A DNA stretch of 64,000 nt from Myxococcota bacterium (lineage in GTDB: Bacteria; Myxococcota; B64-G9): the NCBI GenBank assembly GCA_022710975.1, contig JAKLGA010000012.1:1-64000 (forward strand), given 5' to 3'. Positions 24,067 through 31,847 of the stretch are shown here, piece by piece. The stretch's first letter is position 1; every line of letters begins with the position of its first letter. The translations under genes were made by a program, and so were the position numbers. A model generated the notes under the pieces. The model made no database searches, was not told the DNA's origin, and was given only the letters and a program-made list of their open reading frames with translations.

Positions 24067-25134
24067 ATGGTGCGCCATTTGTGGAATCCGGTCCGGACCC
24101 GGACCGCGGCCGTGGCCCTGCTGATCGCCTTGTGGGCGGCGGGGGGGGCCCCGGCCCGGGTGGCGGCCGCGCCGGAGGAGGACAAGGTCGCCTTCCTGGC
24201 GCTCAAGCTCAAGGACGCCTCGAGTTTCAAGATCCGGCTGAAGGCGGCGGTCATGCTGGGCCGCCTGGCGGACGCCCGCGCCGTGGAGCCCCTGGTGCGG
24301 GCCCTGCGGGACGAGAGCTACGTGGTGAGGGGCGCCGCCGCGCGCGCGCTCGGCAACCTGGGGCTGCCGATGGCCGCCGGTTCGGTGGAGTCCATCTTCA
24401 AGCTGGTGGACGACGAGGAGCCGTTCGTCCAGCAGGAGGCCCGTCAGGCGCTGATGCGCCTGGTGGGCGACGAGTCCCTGGACCAGTTCGTCTCCGTGCT
24501 GCAGGGCGATCGGCCCAACGCGCGCATGACCGCGGTCCAGGTGCTGGCCACCCGCGAGGCGCCCGCCGCACGCGACGCCTTGCTGCTGGCCCTGGGCGAC
24601 GAGGACGAGGAGGTCCGGGCCGAGGCCGTGCTGGCGATCCAGCGGCTCGAGCGCTCCCAGTTGCTCGCCCTGCTGCGCCTCGGCCTGGCCCGCAAGGACG
24701 CCTACCGGGTCCAGGCCGCCGCGGCCCAGATGATCGGCGAGCTCAAGATGACCGAGGCGATGAGCGATCTGTCGGGCCTGCTGGTGGCGGACGACGCGGT
24801 GCCCGAGGTCAAGAAGGAGGCCGCCCGGGCCCTGACCGGCATGAAGCAGCTCCTGGACGTGCCCGCCCTGGTGGCGCAGCTCCAGTCGGCCGATCGGCGG
24901 GTCCAGAGCCAGGCCATCCAGCTGCTCGGCCTGCACGGTGGACGCGAGTCGGTGGACGCCCTGCTGAACCTCCTCAAGCACGAGGACCCGTTCGTGCGCC
25001 AGCGCGCCGTGTTCGCGCTGGGCGACGCCGGCGACTCGCGCGCCATCCCCGCCCTCGAGTACCTGCTGAAGAACGAAACCGATGCCCGCTTCCGGCAGCT
25101 CATCGAACGCACGCTGCGCAAGCTGCGTCCCTGA
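24067..25134 (+). CDS. Secreted HEAT-repeat protein
   Basis: About 355 residues from the ATG at 24067. A long signal peptide (AAVALLIALWAAGGAPARVAA) leads into about ten HEAT/PBS-lyase repeats: RLKAAVMLGRLADARAVEP, VVRGAAARALGNLGLP, FVQQEARQALMRLVGDE and so on to FVRQRAVFALGDAGDSRAI. No lipobox Cys is present, unlike the divergent HEAT lipoprotein, so it should be free in the periplasm or exported. No enzyme motif is seen. No good ribosome site precedes any candidate start; the ATG was chosen because of the promoter position. The two divergent HEAT genes may form a pair in one envelope function. Confidence 0.75.
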   Translation: MVRHLWNPVRTRTAAVALLIALWAAGGAPARVAAAPEEDKVAFLALKLKDASSFKIRLKAAVMLGRLADARAVEPLVRALRDESYVVRGAAARALGNLGLPMAAGSVESIFKLVDDEEPFVQQEARQALMRLVGDESLDQFVSVLQGDRPNARMTAVQVLATREAPAARDALLLALGDEDEEVRAEAVLAIQRLERSQLLALLRLGLARKDAYRVQAAAAQMIGELKMTEAMSDLSGLLVADDAVPEVKKEAARALTGMKQLLDVPALVAQLQSADRRVQSQAIQLLGLHGGRESVDALLNLLKHEDPFVRQRAVFALGDAGDSRAIPALEYLLKNETDARFRQLIERTLRKLRP

Positions 25135-25157
25135 CCGCTCGTCGCCCTGCAGAGCGG
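25135..25157. terminator. Weak hairpin between convergent genes
   Basis: CCGCTC and GAGCGG pair across an 11-base loop in the 35-bp gap between the HEAT gene and the 112-residue gene. No T-run is present on either strand, so termination would need Rho or other help. Confidence 0.25.
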
Positions 25158-25169
25158 GGCGCCTGTCGG

Positions 25170-25508
25170 CTACTTCTTGATCTTCAGGCGGCGGGCCAGG
25201 TCGAACAGGCGGCCGCTGGTCAGCGCCTCGAGGTGGGCCCGGTAGCCCTTGTCCTCCTTGCGCGCCTTGCCCATGCGGGCTTCGACCAGCGCGTCGACCA
25301 TCTTGTCGCGACCGCCGAACTTGGCCTGGATGGTCTTCTCGCGCTCCAGCAGGCTGATCAGCTTGCGGTTGCTCTGGGCCTTGAGCAGCTTCTTGAACTG
25401 CTCCTTGGTCGTTTCGGCCGGCCGCTTGAGCAGCGCCAGCAGCTCCTCGATCAGCTTGTCCTTGGAGCCGAACTTGTCCTTGACCAACTGCAACGGGCTC
25501 TTCTTCAT
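25170..25508 (-). CDS. Small basic helical protein of unknown function
   Basis: 112 residues, Lys/Leu-rich and probably all helical, without a signal peptide. It contains an internal duplication: KFGSKDKLIEELLALL near residues 13-28 and KFGGRDKMVDALVEA near 63-77. Between them is a segment with ERE and NRKL that could pack against the repeats. I do not recognise the family. A cytoplasmic role is likely. It is divergent from the amidase gene. GGTGAGGTGAC upstream of the ATG provides a weak ribosome site. Confidence 0.65.
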   Translation of the reverse strand: MKKSPLQLVKDKFGSKDKLIEELLALLKRPAETTKEQFKKLLKAQSNRKLISLLEREKTIQAKFGGRDKMVDALVEARMGKARKEDKGYRAHLEALTSGRLFDLARRLKIKK

Positions 25509-25641
25509 GGCGTCACCTCACCAAGCTCCGGGCCGACGGTCCTCCGTCGACGCGGGCGCTCCGGATAACATATCCCCCGGGGAGGTGCAAGGAAAAAGAG
25601 CCCTTGCGCGTGGCTTGTCCGGTCCGTCGAAGCCGGGTAGC

Positions 25642-26700
25642 ATGCGGCTGATGGCCTGCACCCCCCGCCCGTGCCTGACCGCGCTGCGCCTCGCCCTGGG
25701 GCTGGCGCTGCTCCTGGGGGGCCTCGCCGCGCGCGCGGACGAGGCCCGGGCGGCCCCGCCCGAGGTCAGCCGCGACGGGGCGGTGGTGTGGCCTCGGGTC
25801 GGGCAGGCGGCGCTGCTGGACGGCCCGGCCTGCCCGGGAGAGCCCCGGGCGCGGGGCGAGCTGGTCCCCGGCCTGGTGCCGGACGACCTGCGCCTCGAGC
25901 TGCGCGAGCGCTTCCCCGAGCTGCGGCCGGATGCCAGGGGCGGCGCGGCGGACGGGCGCGTCGAGGTGCCTACCGCAGAGCGCCTGGTGGTCGTGCTGGA
26001 CCCTGGGCACGGGGGCAAGGAGGCGGGCGCCAAGGGCGTCAGCGGCGGGCGGGAGAAGGAGCTCGTCCTGCGCCTGGCCCGGATGCTGCAGGCGGAGCTC
26101 GAGCGCCTGCCCGGTGTCGAGGTGGTGCTGACGCGCGTGGAGGACGAGCACGTGCCGCTATGGGACCGGGTCACGCTGGCGGAGCAGGCCGGCGCCGATC
26201 TGTTCGTCAGCGTGCACGTCAACGCCTTCGTGCGGTCCTCGCTGACCGGGGTGGAGACCTTCTTCCACGCCGTGGAGGCCTCCAACGCCGAGGCCCGTCG
26301 GGTGGCCGAGGCGGAGAACGCAGCCGACCGGCGCGAGCGGCCGGGGCAGGCGGATCCGGTCCTGTCCATCCTGGCCGACATGCAGAAGGCGGAGACGCTG
26401 CGCGACTCGAGCCGCCTGGCGCACCTGGTGCAAGAGGAGCTCGTGCAGGCGCTGGGCTTCCGCAACCTGGGGGTGCAGCAGGCCGACTTCGTGGTGCTTC
26501 GCAGCCCCCGGGTCCCGGCCGTGCTGCTCGAGCTCGGCTTCGTCACCAACCGCAAGGAGGAGCGGGCGCTGCGCAGCCCGAAGGTCCAGCAGGCCATGGC
26601 CCAGGCCGTGGGCCGAGCCGTGACGCGCTACCGCGAGCTCCTGGTCCGCAAGCGCAGCCTGGCCGGGCCGGCGGGCGACGGCGCGGGGGCGGCGCCTTGA
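25642..26700 (+). CDS. N-acetylmuramoyl-L-alanine amidase (Amidase_3)
   Basis: 352 residues from the ATG at 25642, with another in-frame ATG nine bases on. Signal peptide to about 30 (ALRLALGLALLLGGLAARA). The Amidase_3 domain spans about 112-335 and has the zinc ligands in DPGHGGKEAG (His), GREKELVLRLA (Glu) and FVSVHVNAFV (His), plus the catalytic Glu in VLLELGFVTN. It should cleave the amide between MurNAc and the stem peptide in the periplasm. No AMIN or SPOR targeting domain is seen. The stop overlaps a TTG that probably starts rdgB, so the two are coupled. Confidence 0.88.
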   Translation: MRLMACTPRPCLTALRLALGLALLLGGLAARADEARAAPPEVSRDGAVVWPRVGQAALLDGPACPGEPRARGELVPGLVPDDLRLELRERFPELRPDARGGAADGRVEVPTAERLVVVLDPGHGGKEAGAKGVSGGREKELVLRLARMLQAELERLPGVEVVLTRVEDEHVPLWDRVTLAEQAGADLFVSVHVNAFVRSSLTGVETFFHAVEASNAEARRVAEAENAADRRERPGQADPVLSILADMQKAETLRDSSRLAHLVQEELVQALGFRNLGVQQADFVVLRSPRVPAVLLELGFVTNRKEERALRSPKVQQAMAQAVGRAVTRYRELLVRKRSLAGPAGDGAGAAP

Positions 26701-27320
26701 GCCCCCCCGGCGTGCGCCTGGTGGTGGCCAGCCGCAACCGCGGCAAGGTCGAGGAGGTGCGCCGGCTGCTGTCCCAGCTCGGGCTCGAGGTGCGCTCCCT
26801 GGACGAGGCGGGGGTGGCGCCCGGGCTGGAGCTGCCCGAGCCGCACGAGACCTTCGCCGAGAACGCCCTGTCCAAGGCGCGCGCACTGCAGGGGCTGCTG
26901 GGTGGCTGGGCCCTGGGGGATGACTCGGGCCTCGAGGTGGACGCCCTGGGCGGCGCGCCCGGCGTGCGCTCGGCCCGCTTCGCCGGGGTCGAGGGCGCGG
27001 GCCGCGACGCGGCCAACAACGCCAAGCTGTTGCAGGCCCTCCAGGGGATCGAGGCCAGACGGCGCACCGCCCGCTTCGTCTGCTGCCTGGCCCTGGTGGG
27101 GCCCTCCAGCGAGCTGCTCACCGCCCGCGGCACCTGCGAGGGCGTGATCCTCGAGAGCCCCCGCGGCCAGACCGGCTTCGGCTACGACCCGCTCTTCCTG
27201 CCGGCCGGCTGCACGCTGACCATGGCCGAGCTCGGGCTGGACGAGAAGAACCGCCTGTCCCACCGCGGCCAGGCCCTGCAGCGCCTCTACCAGGCGCTTC
27301 GTGCGAGGTTGGGGCCATGA
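26697..27320 (+). CDS. rdgB: RdgB/HAM1 family non-canonical purine NTP pyrophosphatase
   Basis: About 207 residues if started at the TTG overlapping the amidase stop, or 202 from the GTG at 26712, which gives the more typical family start MRLVVASRN. Motifs: SRNRGKVEEVRRLL, the substrate-binding ETFAENALSKA, the DDSGLEVDALGG active site, GFGYDPLF and the final LSHRGQAL. The enzyme hydrolyses dITP, XTP and related nucleotides to monophosphates and keeps the DNA precursor pool clean in the cytoplasm. Its stop overlaps the start of the propeller lipoprotein (ATGA). Confidence 0.9.
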   Translation: MSPPGVRLVVASRNRGKVEEVRRLLSQLGLEVRSLDEAGVAPGLELPEPHETFAENALSKARALQGLLGGWALGDDSGLEVDALGGAPGVRSARFAGVEGAGRDAANNAKLLQALQGIEARRRTARFVCCLALVGPSSELLTARGTCEGVILESPRGQTGFGYDPLFLPAGCTLTMAELGLDEKNRLSHRGQALQRLYQALRARLGP

Positions 27321-29911
27321 GACTCACCTGCCTGGCCTGGAGCGCCTTCGCCCTCGCGTGCCTGGGCTGCGACTTCTCGCCGGGTCTGGGGGACGGCTAT
27401 CCGGCCTGCGTCGACGGCGCCTGCCTGCGCGCGGGCTGCGAGTGCCTGGGGGGCCAGGTGTGCGTGCCCCAGGATCCGCGGGAGGGCCCGGAGGCCTGCC
27501 AGCCGACCGCCTGCGAAGAAGGCGAGTCCTGCGACGACGGGGATGCCTGCACCCTCGCAGAGCGATGCGCTGCGGGCCAGTGTCAGGGTGGCACCCAGGT
27601 CGACTGCGATGACCAGGACGCCTGCACCCAGGACGGCTGCGATTCGTTCACCGGATGCACCCATGACGCCATCACCGGTCTGCCGGCCGAGGGCCCGCCG
27701 GGTGACCCGGGCTGCGCGAACCTCCTGGACGACGACTGCGATGGGCAGACCGACGGCCTGGATCCGGGGTGCGTGGCGTGCTCCGAGGACAGCGAGTGCG
27801 AGGACCTGGACCCATGCACGCAGGACTCCTGCACCGGCGGGGCGTGTGCGAACCTTCCCGCCGGGGACGGCCAGGCCTGCGACGACAGCGACGGGTGCAC
27901 GGCGGGAGAGACCTGCCTGGAGGGAGATTGTCAGGGAGGCTCGCTCCGGGACGTCGACGGGGACGGCTACGCGGACATCCAGTGTGGCGGGGACGACTGC
28001 GATGACCAGCTCGGCGCGGTGAACCCCGGGAGCCCGGAGGTGGGGCCGGGCTCCTCGGCCTGCGCCGACGGCCTGGACAACGACTGTGACGGCGCGGTGG
28101 ACTACGCCGATCCGAGCTGCCAGGGCGGGCCACCGGCCGGCCCGCTGTGCGGCCCGCTGGGCTGGTGCTGGGAGAACCCGTTGCCCCAGGGCAACGATCT
28201 ACTCGGGGTGTGGGGCCAGGGCGCCCAGGCCTGGGGCGTGGGCCCGAACGGGATCATCGTCCGCTTCGACGCGGCGGGGCTCGCGCTCGAGCCGCTCGAC
28301 CGCTTCGACGACCTGCGCGCCATCCACGGCGAGGGGAGCACTCTGGTCACCGTGGGCGGAAACCGAGCCTACCAGCGGGTCGCCGGGGACTGGATCGGCG
28401 TGGTCTTCGAGCAGAGCGTCGAGGCCTTCTTCGACGTGTGGGTGGAGGCGGGAGGCGTCCTCTGGCTGGCCGGCCGCGAGGGCGCGGTGTGGCGCTTCGA
28501 GTCCAACACCGGCGCGCCCTTCCCACCGCCCAGCGGCGCGGACGTGCTGGCCGTCTCGGCCGTCGAGGGTATCCCCTGGGCCGCCGACTCCGTGGGCGCG
28601 CGGTTCCGCTGGGCGGGGAGCGCCTGGGAGGACACGGCGGTCGACACCGACGGCCTGGTGATGCTCGATCTGGCCGCCTTCCGGAACACGCAGCCGCAAC
28701 CGGAGACCGAGGCGCTGGCGATCGGCGGCGGGGGGCGCGTCGAGGTCTACCGCGAGGGGGTCTGGAACGCCCAGCTCGACCTCGCCCCCGAGCTGTACGG
28801 CCTGTTCTGGGATCCCGGCGCGGGCGGCCTGGTGGCCGGGGACGGCGTCCTCTACGTGCAGGACGATCCGCTCTCGGGCCAGTGGCAGCCGCAGCTCGGG
28901 GCAGTGGGCGAGGCCTACCGGGGGGTGTGGAGCCAGCTCGGTCCGGACGGCGTGAAGGACGGGGTGATCGCGGTCGGCCTGCGGGGCGCCCTGTACGGCA
29001 AGGCGGGCACCACGGCGCTGTCGGTCACCCGGCGGTTCCAGGAGGATCTGCACGCGGTCTCATGCGTGCCGGGCCGGAGCTGGGCGGTCGGCTCCGGGGG
29101 CAGGCTGGTCGAGATCACCGTGGACGAGAACGGCGTGGAGAGCTGGGCAGCGGTCCAGCATCAAGGCGTGGAGCTCCACGGGGTGTGGGGGGGCGAGACC
29201 GGCGCGGCCTGGGCGGTGGGGGCGGGCGGCGCCATCTTCCGCATGGAGCTGCCCGCCTATGTCCAGGAGGACTCCGGGGTGGCGATCACCCTGCGGGCCG
29301 TGGTGGGGATCCCCGACGCAGCCGGCGGTGCAGCCGAGCTCTGGGCGGTGGGGAACGGCGGGACCGTGCTGCGGCGCCTGGGCGAGACCTGGACGCCCGT
29401 GGAGAAGTCCACCGTCGCGAACCTGCACGCCGCGGCAGCGTTCGGCAGCGAGGTCTGGGCGGTCGGGGACGAGGGCGTGGTGCTGCGCTGTTCAGGCGCG
29501 ACCTGCACGCGGGTCGCTGCCCTGACCAGCCTCGAAGGGACGCCGGCCCAGCTTCGCGCCGTGGTCATGGCCTCGGCGGAGGAGGGCTACGCCGGGGCCG
29601 AGGACGGGACGATCTACCGCTACGCGACGGGCCCTGGCTGGCACCTGCATCTGCAGCCTGTGCCTGGGCGACCCATCTGGGCCCTGACCGCCCGCTACAT
29701 CGAGGGCGCGGGCTGGGACTGGTGGGCGGTCGGCGACCACGGGCTGGCGCTGAACCTGTCGCCGATCGGCATGCAGGGCTGGCACCAGGTGCAGATCGGC
29801 GCCAACGTGGACCTCCGCGGGCTGTGCGCCTGGACCCCGGCGAACCAGAGCGGCGCCCCGCCCAGCCTGCGCGCGGTGGGAGCAGGCGGGGCCGTCCTGA
29901 TTCAGCGCTAG
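27317..29911 (+). CDS. Cys-rich lipoprotein with a predicted beta-propeller
   Basis: 864 residues, ATG overlapping the rdgB stop. Lipobox LACLGC places the lipidated Cys near residue 18. Residues 20-285 are rich in Cys and Asp with repeats such as CDDGDACTLAERC and DACTQDGCDS, and calcium-loop segments DVDGDGYADIQC and CADGLDNDCDGAVDY of the MopE type. From about 285 to the end there are at least nine copies of a motif like xWAVGxxGxVxR (for example LWAVGNGGTVLRR and VWAVGDEGVVLRC), which should form a beta-propeller related to Ycf48/BNR-type repeats. It is likely displayed on the outer membrane. Such proteins are common in Myxococcota; ligand unknown. Confidence 0.75.
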   Translation: MRLTCLAWSAFALACLGCDFSPGLGDGYPACVDGACLRAGCECLGGQVCVPQDPREGPEACQPTACEEGESCDDGDACTLAERCAAGQCQGGTQVDCDDQDACTQDGCDSFTGCTHDAITGLPAEGPPGDPGCANLLDDDCDGQTDGLDPGCVACSEDSECEDLDPCTQDSCTGGACANLPAGDGQACDDSDGCTAGETCLEGDCQGGSLRDVDGDGYADIQCGGDDCDDQLGAVNPGSPEVGPGSSACADGLDNDCDGAVDYADPSCQGGPPAGPLCGPLGWCWENPLPQGNDLLGVWGQGAQAWGVGPNGIIVRFDAAGLALEPLDRFDDLRAIHGEGSTLVTVGGNRAYQRVAGDWIGVVFEQSVEAFFDVWVEAGGVLWLAGREGAVWRFESNTGAPFPPPSGADVLAVSAVEGIPWAADSVGARFRWAGSAWEDTAVDTDGLVMLDLAAFRNTQPQPETEALAIGGGGRVEVYREGVWNAQLDLAPELYGLFWDPGAGGLVAGDGVLYVQDDPLSGQWQPQLGAVGEAYRGVWSQLGPDGVKDGVIAVGLRGALYGKAGTTALSVTRRFQEDLHAVSCVPGRSWAVGSGGRLVEITVDENGVESWAAVQHQGVELHGVWGGETGAAWAVGAGGAIFRMELPAYVQEDSGVAITLRAVVGIPDAAGGAAELWAVGNGGTVLRRLGETWTPVEKSTVANLHAAAAFGSEVWAVGDEGVVLRCSGATCTRVAALTSLEGTPAQLRAVVMASAEEGYAGAEDGTIYRYATGPGWHLHLQPVPGRPIWALTARYIEGAGWDWWAVGDHGLALNLSPIGMQGWHQVQIGANVDLRGLCAWTPANQSGAPPSLRAVGAGGAVLIQR

Positions 29912-29924
29912 GGCGCGGATCGGC

Positions 29925-30662
29925 TCAGGCCGCCAGCGCCCGGCGGAGCGCGCGGGCGGTCGCCCACAGCGGCAGGGCCGCGAACGCGACCAGGACCGCG
30001 AGGTGCAGCAGGAGCCAGGCGGGCTCCTCGGCCGGGCCGTGCGCCCCGGCGCCCGCGCTGGCGTGGAACAGCGGGTTCAACCACAGGAGCGCCCGGCCCC
30101 AGGGAGGCAGGGCCTCCAGCGGGAACCAGGCACCCGACAGCGCCAGGCAGGGCAGGACCACCCCCGCCAGGAACGCGCGCAGATCCTCCGGCCCGCGGGC
30201 CAGCGCGGTCGTCCACAGCGCCAACGAGGCCATGGCGAGCCCCCCCAGCACCCCGAAGGCCAGCGACCGCGCGAGCTCGCCCCCGCCGAGCCAGCCCAGG
30301 CCGCCCGCGATCGCCGCCAGCAGGCCTGCGCACAGGCCCGCGCGCAGGGCGGCGAACAGCAGCTCGGCGGCGAGCAGCTCGGGCAGACCGAGGGGGGAGG
30401 CCAGCGCGCTCTCCCCCACCGGGCCCGCGCGCAGCCGGCGGTGGGCGCCCAGGCTGCCCTCGAGCGCGGCCACGAGCGCCGCGGCCGCCACCAGGAGCCC
30501 GGCCGCGTGGCGGGCCGGCGCGACCCCCCCCGCGCTCGCCAGGCCGAGCCCCAGCAGGCAGGCCGCCGGCAGGGCCAGATCCATGGCCAGGGCGCTGCCC
30601 GCCCTGCGCCGGTAGACGCGCAGGTGGCGCCCCAGCAGGCTGCCCGCGCCTCGCCAGCTCAC
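29925..30662 (-). CDS. ABC-2 type transporter permease
   Basis: 245 residues from a GTG overlapping the stop of the ATPase gene (GTGA). Six membrane spans are visible, the first near 24-45, with the typical ABC-2 end AGVVLPCLALSGAWFPLEALP then LLWLNPLFHASAG, a pattern seen in NodJ and drug or polysaccharide exporters. The Ala/Leu content is extreme. It should export a hydrophobic or polymer substrate across the inner membrane with the ATPase encoded just upstream. Substrate cannot be told. It ends 14 bp before the convergent propeller lipoprotein. Confidence 0.8.
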   Translation of the reverse strand: MSWRGAGSLLGRHLRVYRRRAGSALAMDLALPAACLLGLGLASAGGVAPARHAAGLLVAAAALVAALEGSLGAHRRLRAGPVGESALASPLGLPELLAAELLFAALRAGLCAGLLAAIAGGLGWLGGGELARSLAFGVLGGLAMASLALWTTALARGPEDLRAFLAGVVLPCLALSGAWFPLEALPPWGRALLWLNPLFHASAGAGAHGPAEEPAWLLLHLAVLVAFAALPLWATARALRRALAA

Positions 30663-31597
30663 GTCCGCGCCTCCCGCCCGCGCAGCGCCCGCAAGGCGTC
30701 GGCCAGGCTGGCGCGCCGCGTGGTCACGGCGAAGCCGCGCAGGTGCGCGCGCTCGAGCAGCGCGCCCGGGAACATCTCCCCGGCCGGGGAGAAGCACAGC
30801 ACCGCGCCCTCGCGGCGCTCGAGGCGCGCCCCGGCCGGGATGGACTCGGCCAGGAAGGAGTCCAGGTCCTCGCGCGGCCGGCCGTCCAGGGGGCGGAGCT
30901 CCACCACCTCGCCGCCGGCGTGACGGGCCACCAGCTCGGGTGGACTGCCCTCGTCGAGCACCCGGCCGCGCTCCAGGAGCAGCAGCCGGCCGCACAGCAG
31001 ACAGGCCTCCTCGGGGCTCGGGGTGGCCAGCAGCATGGGCAGGCCCTGGGCCCGCAGCGCCTGCAGCCGCCCCCACACGAAGCGCTGGGCGGCGGGCTCG
31101 AGCCCGGCGGCGGGCTCGTCCAGCACCAGCAGCTCGGGTCGCTGGATGAGCGCCCGGGCGAGCTGCAGCCGGCGCCGCCCCTCGGCGCCCAGGCTCCCGG
31201 GCCGCTCGGCGGCCCGCTCCTTCAGGCCGGCGAAGGCCACCAGCTCCCCGGCCCGGCGCCGGGCCTCCGGGCCGGGCAGGCCGTGGTAACGGCCGAACAC
31301 CCACAGGTTCTCGAGCGCGGTCAGCTCGTCGTCCAGCGTGTCCCCCGGCGGGACCCAGCCCACCCGCCGGCGGAGCTCGCGGCCGTGGGTGCGGGCGTCC
31401 CTGCCGAGGATCTTGAGCTGGCCGCCCTGCAGGGGGGTGCGGCCGGCCAGCAGCCCGGTCAGGCAGCTCTTGCCCGCACCGGCATGGCCGAGCAGCCCCA
31501 GGCACTCCCCGGCGTGGAGGTCGAAGGACACGCCGCGCAGGGCCTCGGTCGCGCCGAAGCCCTGCTGCACGTCCCGGGCGATGACCAGCTCTTCCAT
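30659..31597 (-). CDS. ABC-2 transporter ATPase with degenerate motifs
   Basis: 312 residues. Walker A is GHAGAGKS (near residues 38-45) and Walker B LLVLDEPAAGLEP (near 158-170), both functional-looking. However three other conserved sites differ: the Q-loop reads VPPGDTLDDE (no Gln), the signature reads LGAEGRRRL instead of LSGG(Q/M), and the H-switch is replaced by LLATPSPEEA (no His). A C-terminal extension of about 85 residues carries a regulatory domain common in NodI/DrrA-type ATPases. ATP binding is expected but hydrolysis may be slow or need the partner. Its start lies directly beyond the tRNA terminator. Confidence 0.82.
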   Translation of the reverse strand: MEELVIARDVQQGFGATEALRGVSFDLHAGECLGLLGHAGAGKSCLTGLLAGRTPLQGGQLKILGRDARTHGRELRRRVGWVPPGDTLDDELTALENLWVFGRYHGLPGPEARRRAGELVAFAGLKERAAERPGSLGAEGRRRLQLARALIQRPELLVLDEPAAGLEPAAQRFVWGRLQALRAQGLPMLLATPSPEEACLLCGRLLLLERGRVLDEGSPPELVARHAGGEVVELRPLDGRPREDLDSFLAESIPAGARLERREGAVLCFSPAGEMFPGALLERAHLRGFAVTTRRASLADALRALRGREART

Positions 31598-31603
31598 GGC
31601 GCA

Positions 31604-31639
31604 GAAAGAAAAGCCCGGCGACCTGTCTGGCCGCCGGGC
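31604..31639 (-). terminator. Rho-independent terminator of the tRNA-Lys gene
   Basis: On the minus strand an 11-bp stem (31639-31629 with 31623-31613, one G-T pair) with a five-base loop is followed by TTTTCTTT. It is 13 bp after the tRNA end and seven bp before the ATPase start, so read-through would be needed for the ABC genes unless they have another promoter. Confidence 0.85.
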
Positions 31640-31651
31640 CGCTCCCTTCGA

Positions 31652-31724
31652 TGGGTCGTAAAGGACTTGAACCTTTGGCCCGCGGATTAAGAGTCCGCTG
31701 CTCTACCAGCTGAGCTAACGACCC
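31652..31724 (-). tRNA. tRNA-Lys (anticodon CTT)
   Basis: A complete 73-base cloverleaf on the minus strand. Acceptor GGGTCGT pairs with ACGACCC, with discriminator A at 31652. The D arm is GCTC-AGCTGGTA-GAGC. The anticodon stem GCGGA/TCCGC holds the loop CTCTTAA, with anticodon CTT at 31691-31689. The T arm is AAAGG-TTCAAGT-CCTTT. The 3' CCA is not encoded. Confidence 0.96.
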
Positions 31725-31742
31725 ACGCTCGAGCCGACCGTC

Positions 31743-31771
31743 TTTTTGCCAGCTTTCGCGCGGTGTGTCAA
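31743..31771 (-). promoter_or_regulatory. Possible promoter of tRNA-Lys
   Basis: A perfect TTGACA (31771-31766, minus strand) is followed after 17 bases by CAAAAA, a poor -10, which places the start about 10 bases before the tRNA. The -35 is strong; the -10 is uncertain. Confidence 0.4.
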
Positions 31772-31847
31772 CCATCGATTGTCATCTCGCGCCGGAGGCG
31801 TGGATGGGTTAGGATGTCCCCGCGCCGATCGCCAAGGAGGTCCTCGC

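Noticed and set aside
31652-31724. tRNA-Lys as an attachment site of an integrated element
   Set aside because: No integrase gene and no second copy of the tRNA 3' end were seen nearby.
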